From contig BNZC01000002.1 in assembly GCA_026000755.1 (NCBI GenBank), positions 29,172-93,171 on the forward strand: 64,000 nucleotides of DNA. The letters run 5' to 3'. Every line of letters begins with the position of its first letter. Positions within the stretch are counted from its first letter, which is position 1. Of the stretch, positions 26,398-33,401 are shown one piece after another. The position numbers and the translations under genes are program-made. Under the pieces are notes generated by a model that did no database searches, was not told the DNA's origin, and saw only the letters and a program-made list of their open reading frames with translations. This DNA is from Clostridia bacterium. GTDB lineage: Bacteria > Bacillota > Clostridia > Lachnospirales > Lachnospiraceae.

Positions 26398-27279
26398 AAA
26401 ACCCACTACTGCCGCTACGCCTACAAGAAAACAGTAGATGGAGAATCCCAAAAACTTCTTTTTTTTCACCACCACAAGCATGGTTTTAATGCAAATATAG
26501 CCTGTGACCGCCGCAACTGCCATTCCGATTCCATAATAGGCAATTTCCGTTAAGGGAATATTGGCCCCCTTTAGCTTCGGCAGTTCTAAGACAGATGCAC
26601 CTAAAATCGCAGGAATCGACATCAAAAAAGAGTATTTCACCGCAAATTTACGGTCAAAGCCACTGATTAATGCCGCCGCAATAGTAGTGCCGGAACGAGA
26701 AAGCCCCGGTAGGGTAGCAATCCCCTGGCAAATCCCAATCACAAAGCCATTGGTGTAACTGACTTGCTTGGGTGTCTTGCCCTGATCCTTTACCATATCC
26801 GCAATAAGCAGTAAGATGGCAGTAAGAATCAGTCCGATTCCGGGTACAAGCAGATTTTCACTTGCCAGTTTTACCAAATCCTTTGCCAAATAACCCAGTA
26901 TAGCGGTTGGAATGGTGGAAACGAGAATCAAGAGGGCAAATTTACGGTATGCATTTGCTATGACCTTATGATACTTGGGTGCTTCCGAAAAGCCCCAATC
27001 TTTTTTGCCAAATCTTGACTGAACAAAAATCTTGGCATTTTTTCCTATGTCTGCTAAAATCTTGATAAATTCAATGCACAATTTGCCGATTTCTTTGCGA
27101 AATACCACAAAGACTGCCAAAAGCGTTCCCAAATGGAGCATGACATCAAATAGAATGCCGGTATCCGTATTCACGTGGAACAGTTGCTTGAATAAGACCA
27201 GATGCCCGGAACTGCTAATGGGCAGAAATTCCGCAACTCCCTGTATCAGACCCATCAAGATTGCCTTTAGTACTGTCAT
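26380..27279 (-). CDS. uppP: Undecaprenyl-diphosphatase UppP (BacA)
   Basis: An integral membrane enzyme that recycles undecaprenyl diphosphate to the monophosphate for cell-wall synthesis; family members also confer bacitracin resistance. At 299 residues and about eight helices it fits. Both catalytic blocks are present: G-V-A-E-F-L-P-I-S-S-S-G-H-L near residue 15 and L-P-G-L-S-R-S-G-T-T in the second half. The C-terminus runs into a minisatellite that supplies the stop codon. Confidence 0.95.
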   Translation of the reverse strand: MTVLKAILMGLIQGVAEFLPISSSGHLVLFKQLFHVNTDTGILFDVMLHLGTLLAVFVVFRKEIGKLCIEFIKILADIGKNAKIFVQSRFGKKDWGFSEAPKYHKVIANAYRKFALLILVSTIPTAILGYLAKDLVKLASENLLVPGIGLILTAILLLIADMVKDQGKTPKQVSYTNGFVIGICQGIATLPGLSRSGTTIAAALISGFDRKFAVKYSFLMSIPAILGASVLELPKLKGANIPLTEIAYYGIGMAVAAVTGYICIKTMLVVVKKKKFLGFSIYCFLVGVAAVVGFMVQQM

Positions 27280-27302
27280 AAATTCCTCCGGAGTAAGTTC
27301 AT

Positions 27303-27437
27303 GTCACTGTCCAGTGGGAACCATTCTACGAGGTGTTTTTCGCAGAAAAACCCGAGGACTTCATGCACACAACTTGCGTTTTTTGCGAATTGTGTGCATA
27401 ATTGTTACTGTTCAACGTTTTCCCGTTGAACAGTAAC
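27303..27437 (-). mobile_element. MITE-like element R2, 135-bp variant
   Basis: The terminal repeats GTCACTGTCCA and TGAACAGTAAC and the internal AATTATGCAC and GGGTTTTTC...GAAAAAC segments identify it as a shorter relative of the 187-bp copies, lacking the central palindromes. The flanking 8-mers AAGTTCAT and AAGTTCTA share the first six bases. It lies between tepA and uppP. Confidence 0.7.
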
Positions 27438-27514
27438 AAGTTCTACCTACCACTATACCATAATTTCCCCTTCCTGTCATTATTTGTTTTTTCCCCTTGA
27501 CAAAATTCAGCATT

Positions 27515-28240
27515 TTACACAGAACTCTCCTGATTTTCATTGATCATATTGTGCAATTTCTTCATAGCCTCATCAATTCCTCCCACCTCATTTATAATGC
27601 CCTCCGCCACAGCTTCCCCGCCCACTAGGATTGTTCCGAGATCTTTTGTGAGCATTCCTGTATTTAACATCATTTCCTCTAAGCGTTCCTTTTTTGCAAA
27701 ACAATGGGTGCTGATAAAGCCGATAATGCGATCCTGCATTTGCTGAAAATAATCATAAGTCTGAGGTGCGCCAATGACCAAACCATTTAGACGAACCGGA
27801 TGAATGACCATGGTTCCTGTGGGTACAATATAAGAATAATCCGTGGACACAGCAAGAGGCACACCGATGGAGTGACTGCCGCCTAACACCAAGGAAACGG
27901 TAGGCTTACTAAGGGATGCCACCATTTCCGCTATGGCAAGTCCCGATTCCACATCCCCTCCCACCGTGTTAATGAGCAACAATGCACCGTCAATTTCAGC
28001 ATCATCCTCTAAAGCAGCTAATTTCGGCAATACGTGTTCATATTTGGTTGATTTTGTGGTATTCGCCAATACTTCATGCCCTTCTATCTCTCCAATAATA
28101 GAAAGTAAATGTATCTTGTGCTTTTGCCTGCTCTGCGTTAAGGTCAGTTGACCGCTTTCCTTGATTTCTTCACTTTCTTTTTGCTCTTTTTCTTGTAAAT
28201 CAACTATTTTGTTTTCTTTCGTTTCTTTGTTTTCTGCCAT
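27515..28240 (-). CDS. tepA: TepA-like ClpP-fold protease
   Basis: A 241-residue member of the ClpP/crotonase fold close to Bacillus TepA (YmfB), a translocation-enhancing protein. A charged N-terminal tail of about 40 residues precedes the fold. The segments G-A-L-L-L-I-N-T-V-G-G-D-V, G-G-S-H-S-I-G-V-P and M-V-I-H-P are in the expected order for oxyanion, serine and histidine positions. An in-frame ATG lies 15 bases upstream, but GGGAGA sits 7 bases before the ATG at 28240. Substrates are unknown. Confidence 0.88.
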   Translation of the reverse strand: MAENKETKENKIVDLQEKEQKESEEIKESGQLTLTQSRQKHKIHLLSIIGEIEGHEVLANTTKSTKYEHVLPKLAALEDDAEIDGALLLINTVGGDVESGLAIAEMVASLSKPTVSLVLGGSHSIGVPLAVSTDYSYIVPTGTMVIHPVRLNGLVIGAPQTYDYFQQMQDRIIGFISTHCFAKKERLEEMMLNTGMLTKDLGTILVGGEAVAEGIINEVGGIDEAMKKLHNMINENQESSV

Positions 28241-28270
28241 TTTGGATTCTCCCATGCTTTTTCATAAATT

Positions 28271-28299
28271 CAGAGCATTGAGAAAATCCCAATGCTCTG
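28271..28299. terminator. Hairpin downstream of glgA
   Basis: A perfect 10-bp stem CAGAGCATTG / CAATGCTCTG with a 9-base loop lies between glgA and tepA. The U-rich tail (GTTTTA) is on the plus-strand side, so termination of the minus-strand glgA transcript is uncertain. Confidence 0.5.
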
Positions 28300-28375
28300 T
28301 TTTATGGTTAGTATATGGAGAATCCGATTTTTTATCCGATTACATCTGTGATTGCCGTTTCGTGTACTGTAAAAC

Positions 28376-29827
28376 CTAATTCCCTAACAGCCAACGATAC
28401 AAGCCCTCGTACCGCCCAATGGATACATTCCATGAATAGTCATTTTTCATGGCTCTATCCACCATCTGATTCCACTCCCGCTTCTTCTCAAAATAAACCT
28501 GCTTCGCATAATTTACCGTGGTCAAAAGCTCGTGGGCGTTGTAATTACTAAAGGAGAAGCCGTCACCCGTATTCTCATACTCATTAAAAGGTGCTACCGT
28601 ATCCTTTAATCCGCCGGTTTCCCTTACAATAGGAATCGTTCCATAACGGAAAGAAATCATCTGGGTCAGTCCGCAGGGTTCAAAGCGTGAAGGCATCAAA
28701 AAGGCATCTGCAGAGGCATAGAGTTTGTGCGCCAAATCGTCCGAATACATAATATTAGCGGACACACGATCCGGGTATTTCCAAGCAAAATGACGAAACA
28801 TATTTTCGTAATGATTATCCCCTGTTCCAATGACCACAACTTGGGTAAATTCATCCACTAACTGCTCCATGATGTAATCTACCAGATCCAGTCCTTTTTG
28901 GTCCGTCAGACGTGAAATCAGACCAATCATGAACTTGCCCTTATCCTGTGAGAGGTTTAAGTCCGCCTGTAATGCCAACTTGTTCTTGCTCTTCTTCTGG
29001 CGGAAAGTTTCCTGATTAAACGTAGTGTAAATCTTCTCGTCCGTATCCGGGTTATAGGCATCGTAGTCAATGCCGTTTATGATACCCTGCATATCGTAAC
29101 GTCTGGCATAGAGCAAGCCGTTTAAGCCCTCGCCGTAATACTCCATCTGAATCTCTGCGGCATAGCTTTCACTCACTGTAGTGATGTAATCTGCATATAC
29201 CAAGCCACCCTTTAACATATTGCCCGATTTCTTAAATTCTAATTTGTCCGGTGAAAACAAGCCTTGGGGCAGTCCGCTAAATGCGATAAAGGTTTTCACA
29301 TCCCAAACGCCTTGGAATCGCAGATTGTGAATGGTCATAATGGTTTTGATGCCTCGGAAAAATTCACCCGGGCTAAATTCGGTCTTTAAGTAAACGGGAA
29401 TATATCCTGTCTGCCAGTCGTGGCAATGGATCAAATCCGGTCGAAAATCAACCACAGGCAGCATGGAAAGTACCGCCTTATCGAAGAAAATATATTTCTC
29501 CAAATCCCATAACAATTCGCCGTAGGGTCCCCAACCTGTGAAATATTCCTGATTGTCAATGAAGTAATAGGTAATGCCATCCATCTCATACTTTAGGATA
29601 CCTACATACTTTTCTGGCATAGCTGCGCCTGTTTTCATGTAAAAATGGGTCACGTACTCAAACTGGCTTCTGAAATGCTCGGGTATGCAACTGTAGTTGG
29701 GAAGAACTACTCTTACATCCCATTCATCCTTGTTAAACCCTTTGGGCAATGCTCCACATACATCGGCCAATCCGCCTGTTTTCACAAAGGGAACGCATTC
29801 CGAGGCTGCAAATAAAATCTTCTTCAT
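28376..29827 (-). CDS. glgA: Glycogen synthase (ADP-glucose type)
   Basis: A GT5-family enzyme of 483 residues that extends alpha-1,4-glucan chains from ADP-glucose. The ADP-glucose-binding K16-T-G-G-L20 motif is near the N-terminus and the C-terminal E-P-C-G-L-T-Q motif marks the GT-B active site. No other glycogen genes are adjacent. It follows yebC at a short distance on the same strand and is preceded by a purine-rich site (AGAGGAGG). Confidence 0.96.
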   Translation of the reverse strand: MKKILFAASECVPFVKTGGLADVCGALPKGFNKDEWDVRVVLPNYSCIPEHFRSQFEYVTHFYMKTGAAMPEKYVGILKYEMDGITYYFIDNQEYFTGWGPYGELLWDLEKYIFFDKAVLSMLPVVDFRPDLIHCHDWQTGYIPVYLKTEFSPGEFFRGIKTIMTIHNLRFQGVWDVKTFIAFSGLPQGLFSPDKLEFKKSGNMLKGGLVYADYITTVSESYAAEIQMEYYGEGLNGLLYARRYDMQGIINGIDYDAYNPDTDEKIYTTFNQETFRQKKSKNKLALQADLNLSQDKGKFMIGLISRLTDQKGLDLVDYIMEQLVDEFTQVVVIGTGDNHYENMFRHFAWKYPDRVSANIMYSDDLAHKLYASADAFLMPSRFEPCGLTQMISFRYGTIPIVRETGGLKDTVAPFNEYENTGDGFSFSNYNAHELLTTVNYAKQVYFEKKREWNQMVDRAMKNDYSWNVSIGRYEGLYRWLLGN

Positions 29828-29885
29828 GTAGCAAAATCCTCCTCTTTTTATGTTTTCTATAAAATGCTATTTGATTCCGATATAA

Positions 29886-30614
29886 TTATTCATCCCAATT
29901 GTGGTACACACCCTGTACATCATCATCTTCATCTAACAAGTCCAAGGTCTTTTGTAAATTCTTCACCGCCTCTTCATCGGCAAGTTCCACCATATTCTGT
30001 GGTATCATCGTCACTTCTGCGGAAGCCATGGCAATGCCAAGTTCGGTCAAGTTCTTATGTACCGCACTAAATTCTGCGGGGTCTGTGATAATCTCGTAGC
30101 TGTCCTCTTCTGCGACAAAATCCTCCGCTCCCGCTTCTAAAGCCGTCATCATCAGTTCATCTGCTTCCAGTTCGGTTTCTTCTTTGTCTATAATAATCTG
30201 TCCCTTTTTGTCAAACATATAGGACACACAGCCCGGTGTTCCTACATTTCCCTTACCCTTGGTAAAGGCATTGCGTACATTCGCCGCCGTACGATTCTTA
30301 TTGTCGGTTAGGGCATCTACAATAATGGCGATTCCATTTGGTCCATACCCTTCATAGGAAACAAATTCATAATTGACTGCCGCCGCATCGCCTGCCGCTT
30401 TCTTGATACCCCGTTCAATGGTATCATTTGGCATATTGTTGGCCTTCGCCTTGGTGATAACGTCCCGCAGTTTGCTGTTATTATCCGGGTCTGCTCCCCC
30501 CTCTTTTACTGCAACGGCGATTTCACGACCAATAACCGTAAATATTTTGCCTCTGGCAGCATCGTTTTTTTCTTTTTTATGCTTGATATTTGCAAATTTT
30601 GAATGTCCTGACAT
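29886..30614 (-). CDS. yebC: YebC/PmpR-family protein
   Basis: A 242-residue protein starting M-S-G-H-S-K-F-A-N-I-K-H-K-K, the YebC hallmark. The family has been described both as DNA-binding regulators and as translation factors that relieve ribosome stalling, so the role here is left open. An ATG 93 bases upstream would add a non-conserved extension; GGAGGCAGGT directly before the ATG at 30614 supports the shorter form. Confidence 0.95.
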   Translation of the reverse strand: MSGHSKFANIKHKKEKNDAARGKIFTVIGREIAVAVKEGGADPDNNSKLRDVITKAKANNMPNDTIERGIKKAAGDAAAVNYEFVSYEGYGPNGIAIIVDALTDNKNRTAANVRNAFTKGKGNVGTPGCVSYMFDKKGQIIIDKEETELEADELMMTALEAGAEDFVAEEDSYEIITDPAEFSAVHKNLTELGIAMASAEVTMIPQNMVELADEEAVKNLQKTLDLLDEDDDVQGVYHNWDE

Positions 30615-30678
30615 ACCTGCCTCCAAAAAATGATGGTTAAAGGATATGGGTGTGACCCATAGAAGTTTTCTTAAGTTT

Positions 30679-30707
30679 ATTGTACCTCTTTTTGCTATGC
30701 TTGTCAA
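30679..30707 (-). promoter_or_regulatory. Promoter of yebC
   Basis: TTGACA (30702-30707) and TACAAT (30679-30684) with a 17-base spacer on the minus strand. The rest of the 30615-30962 gap holds the hicAB terminator and otherwise nothing recognised. Confidence 0.8.
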
Positions 30708-30844
30708 AGCTTTTTATGAAGATAAATTCTAAATCTGCCATTGAAAATAGCTGACTTAATTTTCAAAAAATTGTTATTTTGCACCGGTGCTACTCTATGC
30801 CCAAAATTCAGACAAATGACCGGCTTTCTCTGTCATGATAACAT

Positions 30845-30891
30845 AAAAACACCGAAAATGAAAGTTTTTCAAGAATCTTTCATTTTCGGTG
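30845..30891 (-). terminator. Intrinsic terminator of hicAB
   Basis: A perfect 15-bp stem (CACCGAAAATGAAAG / CTTTCATTTTCGGTG, 30850-30864 and 30877-30891) is followed on the minus strand by UUUUU. Confidence 0.85.
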
Positions 30892-30962
30892 GAAGTTAGT
30901 CTTACAAAGTGGAAGTCACCTTTTCAATTAGCCTCCAAGTTGCATAATTGCCTATCACAAAC

Positions 30963-31373
30963 TTACAATGTTCCGACGTGTTCTTTTAATGCTTCTTGTA
31001 ATACAGCCGACAGACTCAATCCCAATTTTCGGGCACGGTATGCCATATATGCCGGAATAGTAACATCTTTGTGAACCGCTTTCGTTTCATTTGCTCGGCG
31101 ATATGCCGAAAAATCAACAGGAATCCAAGACACCAGCTCTCCTTGTTTGTGCGGTGGTTCAACTGTTGATGGTTCGGGTATCGACTGATTATCATCTTGG
31201 AGTGTAATGCCGTGAATACTTATCAAGTCCTGTGCCATTTCCAAAACTTCCGCAAGGGTTTCACCCTGTGTCATTCGGTCAATGTCCGGTACATACGCAA
31301 GAAAGTAATTATCCTCTCCCGGCGGCGTTATCACAACAGGATAAACGCATTTGTCGTCATTATTTTTTTTCAT
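30963..31373 (-). CDS. hicB: HicB antitoxin
   Basis: A 136-residue antitoxin. The N-terminal half has the partial RNase-H fold pattern of HicB (Y-F-L-A-Y-V-P-D-I-D and E-A-L-like segments). The C-terminal segment, V-T-I-P-A-Y-M-A-Y-R-A-R-K-L-G, fits a ribbon-helix-helix DNA-binding domain for autoregulation. It starts 21 bases after hicA. A short proline-rich linker joins the two halves. Confidence 0.9.
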   Translation of the reverse strand: MKKNNDDKCVYPVVITPPGEDNYFLAYVPDIDRMTQGETLAEVLEMAQDLISIHGITLQDDNQSIPEPSTVEPPHKQGELVSWIPVDFSAYRRANETKAVHKDVTIPAYMAYRARKLGLSLSAVLQEALKEHVGTL

Positions 31374-31394
31374 ATCATTTTACCCCTTTCGCTA

Positions 31395-31568
31395 TTATTT
31401 TAAGTTGTTTCTTCTGATGATTGATTTTGCCAATTCTTCATTTATGTCCCGGTGGCGAGGAACTTCTTCAATTTTGTTGCCCTTTTTATAAACTGTGTGC
31501 TTGCCTCCCTCTCGTTCAAACTCCCAACCATCTTTTGCGAGCCGCTTTATTAAGTCTGTACGCTTCAT
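31395..31568 (-). CDS. hicA: HicA mRNA interferase toxin
   Basis: A 57-residue double-stranded-RNA-binding-fold toxin starting M-K-R-T-D-L-I-K-R-L. The G-G-K-H-T-V-Y segment contains the histidine corresponding to the catalytic residue of HicA mRNA interferases. It is read directly from the DNA between the hicAB promoter and hicB. GGAGGCGGGAA precedes the ATG. Toxin-first order with hicB behind is typical. The toxin appears intact. Confidence 0.9.
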   Translation of the reverse strand: MKRTDLIKRLAKDGWEFEREGGKHTVYKKGNKIEEVPRHRDINEELAKSIIRRNNLK

Positions 31569-31587
31569 TTCCCGCCTCCATATTCAT

Positions 31588-31616
31588 ATTATACATATTT
31601 TGTATGTATTTGTCAA
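31588..31616 (-). promoter_or_regulatory. hicAB promoter with overlapping palindrome
   Basis: TTGACA (31611-31616), 17-base spacer, TATAAT (31588-31593), a perfect consensus 20 bases before hicA. An inverted repeat ATACATA...TGTATGTAT (about 31591-31609) covers the spacer and is a likely HicB operator. Confidence 0.85.
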
Positions 31617-31631
31617 GTTTTTTTCGAAAAG

Positions 31632-31730
31632 GATATTCACCTTAAAAATTTACAAAGCAGTAAGGATATTCGCCTTAAAAACCTGCAATTCAACAACGAT
31701 ATTCGCCTTAAAAATCTGCAACCCTCTCGA
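31632..31730. repeat. Three 33-bp direct repeats upstream of hicAB
   Basis: Units begin at 31632, 31665 and 31698, each with GATATTC(A/G)CCTTAAAAA and a following (T/C)TGCAA-like segment. They lie between the hicAB promoter and the pyrC terminator. Confidence 0.8.
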
Positions 31731-31756
31731 TTCATTACAGCAAACAAGCGCAAAAA

Positions 31757-31790
31757 CAGCAAGTGCTTTTCGAAACGAGAAAACACTTGC
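31757..31790 (-). terminator. Intrinsic terminator of pyrC
   Basis: GCAAGTG...CACTTGC arms with an extended CTTTTC/GAGAAAA region form a stem; the minus strand continues UGUUUUUG. Confidence 0.7.
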
Positions 31791-31817
31791 CGTAAAATAT
31801 CGATTACGATTCAACTT

Positions 31818-33116
31818 CTATCTCTCATACACAACCCTTCCCCCAACAATCGTCGCCCGCACCCTGCCCTTTACTGTCTTCCCGGCAAAGGGGGTATTGC
31901 GGCTCTTGGAGTAGGAATCATTTGCATCAATTACATAGGTTTCCCTCGGGTCAAATACCACCACATCAGCGACCTTACTTTCTGCCAAACTGCCTCGGTC
32001 AAGTTTTAATATCTTGGCAGGATTATAACTCATCTTCTCCGCCATCTGTATAGGCGTAAGAACACCCGGCTCCACCAACTCTGTCATTGTAAGTGCCGCC
32101 GCTGTTTCCAGTCCTATAATGCCAAAGGCTGCCTCTTTCATGGAGCAGTTCTTTTCTTCCGGGCTGTGAGGGGCATGGTCGGTGGCGATTACATCTATAA
32201 TCCCCTTCTTTAACCCCTCTTTTAGGGCTTCTTGATCTTCCCTTGTGCGTAGTGGAGGGGACATCTTGAAATTGCCGTCATCTGTGGGAATATCCCCACT
32301 ATTTAGAACAAAATGATGGGGGCAAACCTCCGCCGTAACGCAAATGCCGCTTTTTTTTGCAAATGCCGCCAGTTCCACACTCTCTAAAGTTGAGCAATGG
32401 CAGAGGTGCAGGTGTACACCTGCTTCCTTTGCCAACATAATATCCCTTGCCACAATGACATTTTCCGCCGCTTTCGTAATGCCGGGCAATCCCAGTTCCC
32501 TCGCCCGTTCATCGTCATTCATGACCCCCCCCCTAACCAAGGAGAGATCCTCGCAATGTGCCAAGACAGGAATGCCATGGGCGGCGGCAAGCTTCATGCC
32601 CTCAAGGTATAAGGCAGCATCCTTTACGGCTTTTCCGTCCTCGCTGACTGCGGGGGTACCTGCTCTTATCATTTCGGAAAAATCCGCTAATTCCTGCCCT
32701 TCCTGCCCCTTGGTGATTGCACCGATTTGAAGAACACGGGAGGAGCCCACTGCCTCGCCTTTCTTATGCACAAGTCGAATCACCTCACCATTATCTGCTG
32801 TGGGCTTTGTGTTTGGCATGGCGAGAATCGTGGTAAATCCGCCGTGAGCCGCAGCCTTTGCCCCTGTTTCCACGGATTCTTTGTAGGTAAACCCGGGTTC
32901 TCGTAAATGCACATGCAGGTCAATAAAGCCGGGCATAACAAAGCAGCCGGTGGCATCTAGGACAACATCTGCTTCTATGTTTCCCACTGTCATGGAATCA
33001 CTCGAAAGAGGCAGGATTTCTTTAATCACGCCATCCACAATCCATACATCTGCAATTTGATCCATGTTTGTGGCAGGATCTAAGACCCTGCCATTTTTGA
33101 TTAGTATATTTTCCAT
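31818..33116 (-). CDS. pyrC: Dihydroorotase
   Basis: The 432-residue amidohydrolase catalyses the reversible cyclisation of carbamoyl aspartate in pyrimidine synthesis. The metal-binding D-L-H-V-H-L-R-E-P-G motif near residue 60 and late A-T-D-H-A-P-H segment mark a type I dihydroorotase. A nine-base G run (32525-32533) encodes R-G-G-V. It is separated from nrdD by a 250-base stretch full of repeat units, so the two may or may not share a transcript. Confidence 0.95.
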   Translation of the reverse strand: MENILIKNGRVLDPATNMDQIADVWIVDGVIKEILPLSSDSMTVGNIEADVVLDATGCFVMPGFIDLHVHLREPGFTYKESVETGAKAAAHGGFTTILAMPNTKPTADNGEVIRLVHKKGEAVGSSRVLQIGAITKGQEGQELADFSEMIRAGTPAVSEDGKAVKDAALYLEGMKLAAAHGIPVLAHCEDLSLVRGGVMNDDERARELGLPGITKAAENVIVARDIMLAKEAGVHLHLCHCSTLESVELAAFAKKSGICVTAEVCPHHFVLNSGDIPTDDGNFKMSPPLRTREDQEALKEGLKKGIIDVIATDHAPHSPEEKNCSMKEAAFGIIGLETAAALTMTELVEPGVLTPIQMAEKMSYNPAKILKLDRGSLAESKVADVVVFDPRETYVIDANDSYSKSRNTPFAGKTVKGRVRATIVGGRVVYER

Positions 33117-33134
33117 TGGTTCTCTCCTAAGGAG

Positions 33135-33401
33135 GTTCGTTCAACTAAGTTCGTGCTACGGGTTTACTTTTTCATAATAATTCACAACAATCTTACCGGA
33201 GGGTCTGCCCCAGCGAAGCGAGGGTATAAAGGACATTCGGTAAGTAGCGCCCTAAAGAACAGGGCTTGGTTCACGAACGACCTCGCACTAAATGAATGGG
33301 TCTACTACTTCATAACAATTTACTACCCTCTTACCGAACAAAAAACGTTCGATAAGCATCGCCCTACAAATCAGGGCTTAATCGCTAAAGTGCTTTCGGC
33401 C
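33135..33401. repeat. Compound repeat region between nrdD and pyrC (R3 copy c with two R2-core units)
   Basis: The outer ends match the ~75-bp R3 repeat (GTTCGTTCAAC at 33135; CGCTAAAGTGCTTTCGGC near 33383). Between them lie two diverged tandem units, each with TCATAAyAATTyAC, then CTTACCG, TTCG(G/A)TAAG and a GCCCT...AGGGC palindrome also found in the 187-bp R2 element. The right end encodes the nrdD C-terminal residues A-E-S-T-L-A-I-K-P and stop. Confidence 0.65.

Noticed and set aside
31632..31730. CRISPR-like short repeats near hicAB
   Set aside because: Only three units with a constant 33-base period and related, not variable, intervening bases; no cas genes.
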